Shown one piece after another: positions 22,890 through 35,559 of a stretch of 64,000 nt of DNA. A program made the translations under genes and the position numbers. The stretch covers positions 105,042,480-105,106,479 of the forward strand of contig NC_064825.1 in the NCBI RefSeq assembly GCF_024166365.1, in the 5' to 3' direction. The notes under the pieces are model-generated. The model ran no database searches. It had not been told where the DNA came from and saw only the letters and a program-made list of their open reading frames with translations. The stretch is from Elephas maximus indicus. Lineage: Eukaryota > Chordata > Mammalia > Proboscidea > Elephantidae. Within the stretch, counting starts at the first letter, position 1. The number at the start of each line of letters is the position of its first letter.

Positions 22890-25800
22890 TGTATATTGTT
22901 TAGATTTTCCTATTCCAGTAGTTTCCTTATGGACAATTTGGTATTGTCTATGTGTAGGATCATATCATCTGCGAATAGGGATAGTTTTGCCAATTTCTTT
23001 TCAATTTGGATGCCGTTATTTCTTTTTCTTGCCTTGTTCCTCTAGCTAGGACTTCCAGCACAATGTTAAATAAAAAAAAAAAAAAATTTATAGGAGTGGC
23101 AATAAAGGGCCTCCTTGTCTTGTGCATGTTCTAAGAGGGAATGCTTTCAGCCTCTCTCCACTGAGAATGATGTTGGCTTTTGGTTTTGCATAGATGTCCT
23201 TTATTATGTTGAGGAATTTCTCTACTATTCCTATTTTATTGAGAGTTTTTATCAGGAATAAGTGTTGAGCTTTATCAAATGTCTATTGTGTTATGTGATT
23301 CTTTTTCTTTTGTTCTATTTATATGATGGATTATGTTGATTGATTTTCTAATGTTGAACCAACCTTGCATACCTGGTATGACTCTCACATGGTAGGGGTG
23401 TATTACCTTTTTAATGTGATGCTGAATACTTTTGGCTAGAATTTTGCTGTGCATTTTTGCTTTTATGTTCATGAGAGATATTGGTCTGTATTTTTATTTT
23501 TTAAATTTGTGTGTTTTCCTGGCTTTGGTATCAGGGTTATACTGGCTTTAGAGAATGAATTTGGGAGATTTCCTGCATTCCTGTGCTCTGAAATAGTTTG
23601 AATAGCACTGGTGTGAGCTCTTCTCTGAAGGTTTGGTAGAATTCTCCAGTGAAGCTGTCCAGACCAGGGCTTTTCTTTGTTGGGAGTTTTTAATTTAATT
23701 TTTTATTTTTACCCCATTCTATCTCTTCTCTTGTTATGCATTTTTCAGATTTTCTATCTCAGTTTTTGTTAGTTTAGGTAGGTAGTGTGTTTCTAGAAAT
23801 TTGTCCATTTCCTCTAGTTTCTCAAATTTGTTGGAGTGCAATTTTTCATAGTATTCTGGTGTGATCTTTATTTTAGTTATTTCTGTAGTAAAGTCTCTCA
23901 TCTCATCTTATTTGGGTGGTTTCCTCTTCTGTTTGTCTTTTGTCAGCTTGTCCAATGGTTTGCCGAATTTTTTGATCTATTCAGGGAGCGAAGTTTTTGT
24001 CTTGTTGGTTATTTTTTTTTTTCCTGATATTTCATTTATTTCTGCTCCAATCCTTATTACTTCCTTTCTCCTCTTGCCTCTGGCCTCTTTTTGCTATTCT
24101 CTTTCTATTTGAGTCATAGTGCTAACATTTTCATTTTGATTTGTCCTCCTATTTTGATGAGTGCGTGTATTGCTATGAGTTGACCGCTGAACACTGCCTT
24201 TGCTGTGTTGCAAAAGCTTCGATAGGATACGTTTACATTCTCATTTGATTCTGGGAATTTTTTGATTTCCTCTTGATTTCTTCTATTAGCCAGTGGTTTT
24301 TAAGCAAGATGTTATTCAGGTTTCACGTATTTGATTTTTCCCTTGCTCTTCTTATTGTTGATTCCTACTTTTATGGTGGTGTGATTAGAGAGAATGTTTT
24401 GTATTATTTTGATGTTTTCGATTTTATTGAGGCTTGTTTTGTGCTAAAATGTGGTCTATTCTAGAGAATGTTTCATATACTTTGAAAAAATGCACACTCT
24501 GCTGCTGTTTGGTGGAGTGTTCTACATATATCTCTGAGGTCAGGTTGGGTGATCATGGCCTTTAGATGTTCTGTATTTTTGCTGAGTTTCTTTCTAAATG
24601 TTCTGTCCTTTACCTAGAGATGTGTTGAAGTCTTCTATTATTATTGTGGAACTGAGCATTTCTTTTTTCCTTGCTCTTAGAATTTCTTGTATGTATTTTG
24701 GAACCCTGTCATTGAGTGCATAGATGTTTATTAAGGTTAAGTGTTATTGGTTGATTGTCACCTCTGTCATTATGTAATGTCCTCCCTTGTCTAGATGATC
24801 GATTTTACCTTAAACTCTTATTTATCTGAGAGTAATATTGCTACACTTACTCTTTTTTGGTTACTGCTTGCTTGATATAGTTTTTCTTTCTTTTAATTTT
24901 TATTATGTTTATGTCTTTGTGTCAATGATATGTCTCTTGTAGACAGCATATTGATGAATCATTTTTTTTAAATCCATTCTGACACTCTCTGCCTCTTTAT
25001 GCGTGCATTTAAGCCATTAACATTCAGTGTGACTATTGATAGACAGGTATGCATTTACTGCCTTCATATTGTGCTTTTCTTTTGTGGTGCTGATGTTTTC
25101 TTTGTTGCTCTTACTTTCCTGTGCTGAGTTCCTTTTTTTTGTGAATTTTCTTTTCTTTCGTTTGTGTAGGTTTTGTGTTTACTGAATTTTTGTGTATTTC
25201 TTCTTTTTCTTATTTGGATGGTTAGGTTTGTTAATTTTCTTTGTGGTTTTCTTGAAATTTACCCTTACCTTCCTAAGTCTGAAAAAAAAAATCAATTGTT
25301 TATTACTTGATATTGCCTTGACTTCCTCTCCATCTGAAAATTCTATGTTTACCCCATTTATTCTCCTTTTTATTGTTTTGACACTGTCATCATTTACTGA
25401 TTGACATTTCTGTTTTCCTTTTTAAGTCTTTAGCTTTATTTTAATATTGAGAGTTCTTTGCCTAGGTTGGTATCTGGCTGATGCTGACCTATGTCCTAGA
25501 CTCTGGTGTTGTCTGATGTTGCCAGTTCTCTAACATAAGGTCTGCCTTTAATATTTCTTGTAAGTTTGGTTTGGTTTTTCAGAATTATCTCAATTTCTGT
25601 TTATCTGGGTATGTACTAATTTTACAATTGTATTGGAGAGTCTTGCAGGATATGTTATTCTTTGTTTGTATTTTTATCAATTCAGGGTTTTATATATGTC
25701 ATCCCATCACCTTCTTACCTGCATTGTTTTTGCCAAGTAATTAGAGTTTAATTTTATTTTTCCCTTTTATAAGTGACTTTTTGTTTTTCTAGATCTGCTC

Positions 25801-26131
25801 TCAGGATTCTTTCTTTGTCTTTGGTTTTGGCAAGTGTGATTATGATGTATTGTTGTGACATTCTTTTGCAGTTCATCATGTATGGGGCTATTTGAGCTTA
25901 TTAGATGGTCAGGTTTTCTTGATATTCTTTTCATGATATTTTGGAAGTTTTCTGTCAGTAAATCTTCAACAACCTTCTCTGTGTTTTCCACCTTCTCTCC
26001 CTGTTCTGAAACTCTAATCACATGCAAATTTTTGCTCTTGATTGTGTCCCACATAATTCTTAATTTTTCTTCATTGTCTTCTCTAATTTTTCCTCGGAGA
26101 AGGTGGTGTACATATGTTTGCCTTCAATATA
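22890..26131 (-). mobile_element. Old L1 fragment, truncated at both ends (unit B)
   Basis: Reversed L1: RT region first (AGGATCATATCATCTGCGAATAG, complement of the FADD motif, near 22950), then endonuclease, the ORF1/ORF2 spacer and part of ORF1 (MWDTIKSKNLHVIRVSEQG on the minus strand at 25767-26054). Many stops and frameshifts. No 3' UTR or poly(A) at the left, where it joins the unit head. The right end stops abruptly inside ORF1 at the tail block. The same element is present, longer, in unit C. Confidence 0.85.
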
Positions 26132-26138
26132 GCTGATT
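26131..26138. other. Deletion-type junction, L1 ORF1 to tail block (unit B)
   Basis: CTTCAATATAGCTGATTTATAAG joins sequence matching 38711-38718 (L1 of unit C) to sequence matching 57543 onward (tail of D) and 11651 onward (tail of A). Both parents carry TCACTGATT at the point of switch (38719-38727; 57541-57549; 11649-11657). Confidence 0.75.
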
Positions 26139-27633
26139 TATAAGTAACCTGAAGGTAGAAAGTTTAATTATTTTTGTGCTCTCTCTTGCTTGTGCAATGT
26201 GTGGGATATAGAATTCACACCAGAAACTAAAAAAAATTTTTTTTGAATTCTCATTCTATTGGAATCAGATGAACTTTTTATATATTGCATATATGTACCA
26301 GTTTTCTTTGATGTTTGCTACAAATGTTTACCTTAGCATGTTTTTCATATTATAATTATGAGTGTTTTTATATACAGATGTTATATTTAAAAATTCTTTT
26401 ACTTTTTGACTTCTTCATTTACTCGGAGAATTCTGTTTTCTTTCACAGACTTTATACATTTTAATCTTTATATTTGGTATTGTATTATAAATAACTTTTC
26501 AAATAATTCTGTTTTCAACCAATCTAGAATTTATTTTTATTTGTGGTGAGAGAATATTTAAACCTATTTTCTCCAAATTGGTAAAGTATTCTGCCAGCCT
26601 AGCTGTTTAATTATTTTAAGTACAAATTTAATTTTTTTTTCTGTTAATATGTCATTTTATACATCTTTAAAATAATCAATCTTTTCTTCCACTTTTTTAT
26701 TTTTTTGGTTTATTTCTCTGCCACTAACACACACTATTTCAGTAATCAAATATTTCTAATGTTATTTATACCTGGTCCCCCCCCCCAAAAGAAACCAAAT
26801 CCATTACCATTGAGTCTATTCTGATTCATAGCCACTGTATAGGACAGAGCAGAACTGCCCCATTGTGTATCCAAGGAGCAGTCGGTAGATTCAAAATGCT
26901 GAATTTTGGGGTTAGAAGCTGAACTCTTTGACTACTACATTACATACTTCTATTTAAGAACTCTCTTTTGAAAGCAAAAAAAAAATTTTTCTTTCAGGAA
27001 GTGAGCATTGCATTCATATCACTCAACATCAGAAATGGAAATCTTGACAGAGGTTTCATTTGTTCTGCAAATTATACTTATGAATATGATATACTTCCCC
27101 CTAGCTTCATTCCTGGCCATATATCTGTATGTACAATTTTGTTTTTATTAAGGACTTTTGTTATGCTGCTTAATTTTTAAGTGAATGACCCTCTGACATC
27201 AAGCATGACATAAGGGCACTCATGGTGCACTTCCTTGTGTCACTATGAAACCCAATGACCTTACACTAGCTGTCTTTCAAATAGCATGCATGTTACCAGT
27301 GTATCAGGGAACTTACTAATCCCGCCTCCTAGCGTTCATCACTGGGTGGCAGTATTAGGCTTCTGCCAGTGTCTCCATGTGCAAATATTCATGTAATAGA
27401 CATTTCCAAAGTTATCTGAGCACTAGGATTATGTCTTTCTAATGCAAAAGCTGTACAAAAAAAAAAAAAGAAGACAAAGGAGAATTAGTACATCCGAGTT
27501 GTGGCGTTAGCAAAGGATATTTAATATAGCATGGATTGTCAGAAGAATGTAATGAATTAAGTTTGAACAGGATTGTGTGTAGATTTTATCTCACAAAAAT
27601 GTGACAGTATGCTAAGTCAATCCTTGGGGAAAA
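26132..27633 (+). repeat. Tail block copy (unit B)
   Basis: Homologous to 11649-13159, holding the old L1M-like fragment and a SINE. No gene. Confidence 0.8.
26777..26945 (-). mobile_element. AfroSINE-type SINE in tail block (unit B)
   Basis: Counterpart of 12306-12472 after the same C-run: ACCAAATCCATTACCATTGA, then GAACTGCCCCATTGTG. Confidence 0.8.
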
Positions 27634-29259
27634 ATGTAAATATATAGTTCACTTTTTTCTGCATATAACTATGCCTAGCATTTCTCTAATTCTAAAAGTT
27701 CATTTGGAAGCAGAAAAATATGGAAAATACATTTAAATTTTGAAAGATTAATGAACTGTTGTTGCTAATAAGACAGGCTATGATGTAAAAATTAAAATCA
27801 AGTGATACTGCTTAAAAAACACACTCATACACATAAACTAACCTAAATTCATACACACCTTTAAGATCGGGGTGTTTCAGTTAGGTGGCTTTTGGTTGCA
27901 AATGACAGAAAATTCAACTAAAAACTTTCTGAACTATAAATGTACTTATTAATTGGTCATGGTAACTTTAAACTTCAAGGTTATGGCAAGCTTCAGGGTT
28001 AGTTGATAGAGTATATCGATTTCTGCAATAGAGCCATGCACGCAAATAAAATTTAGCTCACTCAAAGTTAAGGTACCTGTTTTAAGTCCTAGTCAAGTTG
28101 AGTCTTGATACAACTGAGAATAAAGTGATTAAGTTAAGATACATCCTCTTGGATCATGTTGTGACTATTCATGAAAACAACTGCTGACTGTGTTTGAGAA
28201 ATAAATCGTTATGGTTCCAGCTGACCTAGATTCAGGCTTAGATCAACAACATCTGCTCTAATCCAGAAGTGCAGAACTGTGATTATCTGCCTTTTCAAAA
28301 ATTGGAAGGTAAATTTCAGTAACTTACCTAGTCCCAATGTTCTCTGCCTCTGAGCCATAGGGTTTATTGGGTATAGAGGCTCTAACAGTCAGAGTAAGGC
28401 CTTCTTCTGCTAGGAATATGGTTAGGCAAGAGAATCTGCTGCTTGTTCTCCAGTCATTTTGGAATAAACATTATCTGCCTTACCTAAAGATTTACTAATA
28501 TAAAACTCATAATTTATTATTCACTTTATTTTAGAATTTTCTCTTCTCATTACAGACATTTCACATTACTTGGCTTTCCACTACTTTTCTTGGCAAGACT
28601 CAAGCCTTTTCCCTCTAGGGATTGTCTAGGGAAGAAAAGTGTCCAGGAGAGGTAACTTCATTTGAATTTGTTCCAAATATTCTAACAATCTAATTTATAG
28701 TGAACTTGCATTATCTTTCATTTAAAACAGTATTGATATAAAAAGCCACATACTATGTCTGCACATATAAACGGAAGAATTATTTCCTGATAGAATGACC
28801 CAAGAGATTTCTGAAAACTCAAATTCCTGTCTAGGATGGAGACTCTCTGTAATTAGCATCTAGTCCTGTAGATGGTTTCATGTTATATTTTCTGTTGATA
28901 CATATCTGTCATTGCTTGTTGGAATTTACGGAAAGTCATGATTTTCTGGACTGAGGTTGGGGAGATGTAGGGGCATTCTTCTAGTGAGGAAAGAAATGGT
29001 CTTTGGATATGCTTTTTGAATGACTGAATTGCTGAAAAGTTCTGGTCCTATCTGTGAGAAGCTCTGTCATTGGCTTTTCTAGGAAGTTAAATCCCAGCCT
29101 TTGCCTTGTTAGGTACAGGATTAATGAGGAGGGAGACATGAGTATGACCCTAAATCCTCAGTTAAAAACTTTTGTTTGCTTCATCATAATTGATTAAACA
29201 AAGAAAATTTCAAATAACAAATTTCAGTGATTTTTACTTTGTGTCACTAAATAACGAGC

Positions 29260-29360
29260 TTGGCCAGGTTAATTTCCATTAATTTGCCTATTTTTTGCAT
29301 AGTCATGCGAACATAGCATCCTCATTGTTCTTCCAGCACATTTTCTAACAGGTGAGAACG
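29260..29360 (+). promoter_or_regulatory. Possible OR 5' exon donor (unit C)
   Basis: TCTAACAG|GTGAGAACG, GT at 29352-29353; third copy of the conserved donor-like site. Confidence 0.35.
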
Positions 29361-29943
29361 TTCAGCTGTTTACTATTATTTTTAAGTGTCTTCATGTTCC
29401 AGGCAACCACATATACAGTTCTACAGTTTTCTGAAAAAAAAAAAAAAGATATGATGGGCAGCTTGTGTGGAAGTATGAAAAGTGTAACCACTTGGAACTA
29501 TTTCTAGATCCACTGAGCAGTGCACATTGCCATGTGTTCTGTGATTTTAGATAAATACATGAGGTATCTACAATTACTCTCAATGAAAGAACCCCTGATT
29601 TTCAGGACCAAGGACAAGAACCAAGAGGTAAATTTTTGAAACATCTGATGGAGGACACTCATTAAAAATTTCCATCATATATTGAAATAGAGTTAATTTC
29701 TTAAATATATTTCACTAGATTAATTGTGAGTTTGTAAAATTAAGCAAGAGAAACACAGAAATTAGCCAGAACATACACAGTCTATTTCGCTTAAGTATTT
29801 TATCCTGATAGATGTTTACTATTTGCCAAATAACAGATGAAGCAAGTTATGCATTAGAATAAGTCAATAGATTTGTAATCTTGGCTCGTAGGATATGTGA
29901 TATATTAATATATATAGTTATTTTAGAAATATTTGAGCTAAAT

Positions 29944-30105
29944 CAAAAAACCAAACCCTTTGCTTCAAGTAGATTCTATCTCATAGTGACCCTGAAAGAC
30001 AGAGTAGAACTGCCCCATAGAGTTTCAAGGGAGGAGCTGGTGGATTCAAACTGCTGACCTTTGGTTAACAGCCATGCTCTTAACTGCTGCACCACCGAGG
30101 CTCCA
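29944..30105 (-). mobile_element. AfroSINE-type SINE (unit C copy)
   Basis: Counterpart of 2329-2502 and 17087-17250, slightly shorter at its 3' end side (CCAAACCCTTTGCTTCAAG). Confidence 0.85.
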
Positions 30106-31076
30106 TATTTGAATAAGAAAATTTAAAACTATGTATTACCTCAAGTGTCAGGGTGTAAAAAAAAAGTTATGCCTGGAAATTTGATATGTGCTTTTAAGTG
30201 GGAATATTTTAAAATTATGGTAACAACCATATATATATATATATACATTTATACATATGTATACCTTTTTGTATATATACAAAATTATGACAGTAACCAT
30301 ATGTACAAATGCCTATATATATACACAATTTTTTTAATTATACAAAAAGAAACTGGTGATCAGGAAGTACCTTGCCTACTGCCACTTAGAGAGACTTATA
30401 AAACTGTAATTGTAATGTACTATAGAGGTTATTTTTGTTACTATGACAGTTTAATTTCTATTTGTAAAAAGCCATGTCCTTATAAAAATAAATGATTTTT
30501 TTTTCTAGAAAGGTGTAAGCTTAGTGGTTTACATCGAGAGCCTAGTAATTATTTTAGTTTTTATAGTATCAAATCTTTGAGGACTGAAACTATAGTGAAT
30601 ACTTCACATACTGATTGTTTTACATGGAAATAATTTAGCTGGCCAACAGAATATTTATTTCGGTGAAATCCGGCATTGACATTAATAAAATTAAGAGCAC
30701 TAGACCTTGAAGAAAATAGATAGTTAAAGAAAAATTAGATATAAGCTATCTTTAACCATTATGTTCTTCAACAGCTGTACCTTTATTAATCAACCGCTTC
30801 AAAAATGAAAGAACTCCTGAACCACCCAGACATATAGAAGACTCATTAGAGCTGGTTCCTAAAAGATAGCTCAAAATTCCTCTGCACATGTTCTTTCCCC
30901 TCAGCCAAATCAATATCAATGAAATCAGCTTGTCTACATTTGAGGTTTAGTAATTCAGCAATTTTCTGCAAGAAAGAATAATCCTAAAAATTGTGTTTGT
31001 ACCTATATATGTACTATCCTCTCTTATTTGAGTTTGTTTTTAACCGTAAGTGCTAGGGCCTCTGAGGGATCAATGT

Positions 31077-31166
31077 TCTTTTTTTTTTTTCTTTGAATTT
31101 TCTTTTCTTTTTCCCCCTTTTCCTTCACTTCCTTTCTCTTTCCTTCTCTCCTTTCGTCCACTCTTG

Positions 31167-31198
<32 letters not shown>

Positions 31199-31252
31199 TT
31201 CACTCTCATCTCTGTTTTCCCCTTCCTTTCCCTTTTTATTCTTTATTTTGTA
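31077..31252 (+). promoter_or_regulatory. Polypyrimidine tract with acceptor-like TTTTGTAG (unit C)
   Basis: Counterpart of 3469-3663 with a (CTT)n expansion near 31168-31190. Ends TTTATTTTGTAG|GGTGGGC; the GTAAGT follows at about 31302. Confidence 0.4.
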
Positions 31253-31759
31253 GGGTGGGCTCTGTGTTTAATTGTAATGGCTTCCCAAGAAGCCTCCTGA
31301 GTAAGTTCAGGAAGCCTCAGTGGTTGGCCTTCCAGCACTCTTTCACAAGAAAAAATCTTTCTGAAGATTTCTTAAGAAAGCTATCCCCACTTAACACATT
31401 AATATCCCAATTACCTGTGTATATTAATTTCTTAAATATAATTTCTCTGCTTCCTGATTTGATTCTTCTTTTCTTTCATTTTCTACTCTTTAGGTCTCCA
31501 TCTGATGCATGGCTACAAGTTTTTCCTTTTTTCCTGCTTAACTTTCATCAATATACTCACCATTAGAGGTAGATATTAAGACACACATTCAACAAAATAG
31601 ATAATTCTTATAATGTACGGTTTTATCCTATGTCCCAAAATGTGTGTCTGTGAATTATAAATACATAATATTCTTTTTACAAGTAAAATACTTGTTCCTA
31701 ATGTGAAAAAGATCCAGATGATTTGTTCTGATCAAATGTCCATAGAGAAACATTCAAGG

Positions 31760-32030
31760 ACAATAATAAAAAGCTACCGTTTATTGATTCTTTATCAGGA
31801 TCCAGGCAGTGCTTTAGGTACTTTGCATGTAAAAACACACACACACTAACTTCAGAGATACATACAATTGATTTCCCCATTTTACAAATTATGAAACTGA
31901 GGCACAAAGAGGTTTATGAAGTTGCACAAGGTCACAGAGACAGTAAGCGGTGAAGGTGGAATTCAAACACAGACAGTGTTGCCCCAGAGTACGCATTATT
32001 CGTCACTGTGCTGTGCGCTCTTTCCAGGGG
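31760..32030 (-). mobile_element. MIR SINE (unit C copy)
   Basis: Same MIR as in units A and B (AATTATGAAACTGAGGCAC; GCACAAGGTCACAGAGAC). Confidence 0.8.
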
Positions 32031-32914
32031 TGTCCTGGGCCTTAAACAAGCGCACACTGAATGAGAAAGCTAATCAGTATTTGGTCACTTGAGTGATCCA
32101 ATTCCAACACTGACTAGCATTTTTTAAAGTATCATTGATGAGCTTCGAGATTGTTGTTTAATTACAAATATATAAATAGAAATATCCAGCAGAATAAAAT
32201 AAGTTGGGGTTTCACTGATAATGTCATAGACAGTTGGACTAGAAAGGATTCTAAGATCATCTAGTTCAATTCTTTATTTTCCAATGAGTAAATTGAGACA
32301 GATTTGTGGCTAAATAAAGAAAATAACTAAAACTCATACCTTCTTACACTGAGTTTCGATTTTTCCTTTGGGTATGTTCCCTTTCGAAGTCTGGATATCG
32401 AAGTTCTAATTCTGACTGCTCTCAGTGCCTAAGTATTATCTATAAATCCCTCTCCCTTTGTCCTCCATCTCTCCTTAAAGTGTCTATTTTCTCCCCCATG
32501 GCTACCCAGCACACCTGCAATGGATTTGCAAAATGCTGGCTGCTAAGGTACTTATTAATTCTTATGTGTCAGTTAACTTCAGTTCAAAAATATTTGCTGA
32601 AAATACAGATCATATTGTAAGGGACAGAAAATCTATGTCCAAATAATTACCACAGGGAATAATAAACTAAATAATTTTGTAGTTATCTGATGCATTTCAA
32701 AGTCCAGGCTCTTCACATTTAATGAGAGATTCATAAACATTGAAAGCCATTTGAGGCAGGAAGGACCGAACTTCTAATAGTGGAATATCATAATATTTAG
32801 TGAGATATTCCTGAAGAGGGGTTATTTTTGCTGTTATATAGATCATATTGTAAAGGGACTCACCACAAATATTACCAACTGTAAGTACTGGTTTTATGTC
32901 AATTTATTTGTTTA

Positions 32915-33032
32915 GAGTTTATCTTCGCCACCAGAGAATGTTTCTTGAGAGCAGAAATCCTTTCCCTCTTTGTCATTGCTGACCTCTGTGCCAAGCACTG
33001 TCATGTTTTAAAAAAGGAGTATTAAATGAATG
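32915..33032 (+). mobile_element. L2-like LINE 3' tail (unit C copy)
   Basis: TTCTTGAGAGCAGAAATCC...CTCTGTGCCAAGCACTG...TTAAATGAATGAAAG. Confidence 0.6.
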
Positions 33033-33336
33033 AAAGACTGTTGAGCCCCTGACTGATCTTCTCTGTAGAAGATCCACTAAGATTTAGAGATACAGCCCAT
33101 TATTCATGGGCACATGAATAGAAGTAGAATTGTTAAGGGAAGACATACTGGGATCTTTGGAAGAGAAACTCAGTACATATTTCTAAATGTTTATTATGAG
33201 TAAGCCACTGTACAAGATTAATAGTGAAGAAGAACTCCAAGACCTAATGGACATATTCACACTGATGTTCATGATTTCTTTACAGGTCTTGTTCTCCTGA
33301 GCTCTCATCTCTGAAGTAGGTCTTATAGAAGAGTAA

Positions 33337-34319
33337 ATGGGACACAGTAACAATGTAACAGAATTTGTCCTCCTGGGATTCACACAGGATCCTGAGGGCC
33401 AAAGAGTGTTAACTGTCATGTTTTTGTTCATCTACATTGTGACAATGATGGGCAACCTGCTCATTGTCATGACTGTTGTTGTCAGCCCCTCCCTGGGCTC
33501 CCCCATGTACTTCTTCCTTGCCTACCTGTCATTCATTGATGCTGTTTATTCCACTGCCATTTCCCCCAAAATGATTGTAGACTTACTCTGTGATAAAAAG
33601 ACTATTTCCTTCTCAGGTTGCATGGGCCAGCTCTTTATAGAGCACTTATTTGGTGGTGCTGAGATCTTTCTTCTGGTGGCAATGGCCTATGATTGCTACG
33701 TGGCCATCTGTAAGCCACTGCATTATTTAACCATCATGAATCGACAGGTTTGCATTCTGTTGCTGGTGGTGGCCTGGGTTGGAGGTTTTTTGCACTCTGT
33801 GGTTCAACTTCTCTCTGTGTACAGCCTCCCCTTCTGTGGCCCCAATGTCATTGATCACTTCATGTGTGACATGTACCCATTATTGGAACTTGCTTTCTCT
33901 GACACCTATTTTGTAGGGCTCACTGTTGTTACCAATGGTGGAGCCATCTGTATGGTAATTTTTATCCTTCTAACACAATCTCCTATGGGGTCATCCTAAG
34001 ATCCCTGAAGACTCACAGTCAGGAAGGGAGGCACAAAGCCCTGTCTACCTGCAGCTCCCACATTACAGTGGTTGCCCTCTTTTTTGTTCCCTGTATTTTC
34101 ATGTATGTTAGACCTGTTTCCAACTTTCCAACTGACAAATTTATGACTGTGGTTTATACAGTTATCACTCCCAGGTTGAATCCTCTGATATACACTCTGA
34201 GAAATTCTGAGATGAAAAATGCTATGGAAAAAATCTGGAGTAGAAAGTTAACCACATGTAGAAGAATTTGCATCCACACTGAAAATATTGGTAATTCTAA
34301 AGCAAGTAATAGGCAATGA
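33337..34319 (+). pseudogene. Olfactory receptor pseudogene, OR4A-like, unit C (single frameshift)
   Basis: Aligns over its full length with the unit A and B receptors. The frame is open through TM5, then two extra bases near 33973 (CTAACACAATCTCC against CTACTAATCTCC in unit A) shift it and end it at 33999. The remainder, from SYGVIL to NSKASNRQ, is clean in the next frame to 34319. Other signs of relaxed constraint: [10 protein letters not shown] in place of [10 protein letters not shown] at the TM3 end, PRLNPLIY in place of PMLNPLIY, and Phe for a conserved Cys (LAFSDTY against LACTDTY). Acceptor and AATAAA (34404) are kept. Loss looks recent. Whether the frameshift is fixed in the species or is a polymorphism or assembly error cannot be told here. 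Confidence 0.9.
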
Positions 34320-35545
34320 ATTATTACATGGAATGATTAAGTCAATTCAATGGATTCTCTAGGAATACTTCTCTTTACTGATGTAAAGGCATCCAAAATG
34401 TAGAATAAACTATTCTTTGACATTAGAATGAAAGTAATCGAGACATTCTGGAGGCTGGATAGAAGCCGTAAGTATTTTTCCTGTTATAAATAAAAATAAG
34501 CTCACATTTAATTTTATTTTTCTCAGTATATACTGAAACAGGACTTAGAAAAAATTATTTTTTTCCTTTTAAAAAGAGAAAAAAACGAGTTACAAAAATT
34601 TTCTATCATCCAAATTAATGAGAAAACAGTTTGACCAATACTTAGAACAAATTTTTGAGGCCAAAATTTTACTCTTCATTATTCTATTAGCACAACAGTT
34701 TTTTTTTAGCTCCACTATCCGTTTTGTGTTTAAGATTACTTCTGTTCCTCTGGGCAATTTCTATGTATTTACAATTCTGCATATTTTAGTTGGATGTGAT
34801 ATTGTGTTTGGTTTGAGACACCATCAGTGAGCAATTTTGATAGATGGGATGTGGTTGATGAAGAAAACCCAATCTAGTTCTCGATTAGAGGAAAGATACT
34901 ACTCTCTCACTTTGGAGTTGAAAATGACATTAATCTAAGTTATAAACATATTTATATTTTCCTCATTAGTTGTTATGTGCATTTTTTGTGGTTCTTAAAA
35001 GATTAAATAGAGCTTCTGATTTTATCTCCATGAAATTGAAGATGTAGAAAGAAACGTCTTATTTTTCATAAGCAGCGTGTTCCCTAAAAGTTGTATTAAA
35101 CTTAAATGCTTTTTTATGTAGCACTTAGTAATGATTTGTTTTTATCAAAACAAAATTTTATTTTTTCAATATTATGTAAAAAAAATAAGTTTTTCTTAGT
35201 CTACAGCCCATCCAGGAACATCAGAAACCAGAAAGCGGAAAGAATTTTCTCAGTGTAATATGGAACATTATCTGTGCTTAACAAGAGTTTACTTTTCTAA
35301 CTAAAAGAAAGATTTTAGAACATTTCTTATTTTTAAAATCTTAGTGTGTAATTTTTCGTGTATATCCAGCTACATATGCAATTATTTATAAATCTTGCAG
35401 CCTCTTACCTAGAATATTATCAATATCATTGAAACTATGTGATTGCACTTCTCTGATGCCATTTCTCCACCTCTTCTCAGAATTAATCCCAATCCTAATT
35501 TTTAACCATAGTTAAAAATAGTTTATGTATGTATATATCCTTAAA
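34320..35545. other. Unit C downstream flank, no gene
   Basis: Aligns with 6883-8100. AATAAA at 34404-34409. Reading frame 34618-34830 has a counterpart in unit A (7143-7397) but not a conserved one, and is taken as chance. Confidence 0.5.
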
Positions 35546-35559
35546 GAATATTGTTTAGA

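Larger units (their letters stand above)
13160..27633 (+). repeat. Segmental duplication unit B
   Basis: Head-to-tail copy of unit A: head 13160 to about 22885 with an intact OR, then an old L1 piece in place of the OR-b block, then the tail 26132-27633. It carries an RTE insertion (14033-15599) missing from A and C. The head is clearly similar to A and C throughout, with scattered substitutions and small indels. Confidence 0.85.
27634..35545 (+). repeat. Segmental duplication unit C (head only)
   Basis: Third copy of the head, with OR pseudogene 33337-34319. It lacks about 100 bp near 32623 that A (5010-5150) and B carry. At about 35550 it enters the L1 shared with unit B and does not return to the tail within the next 10 kb. 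Confidence 0.85.
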
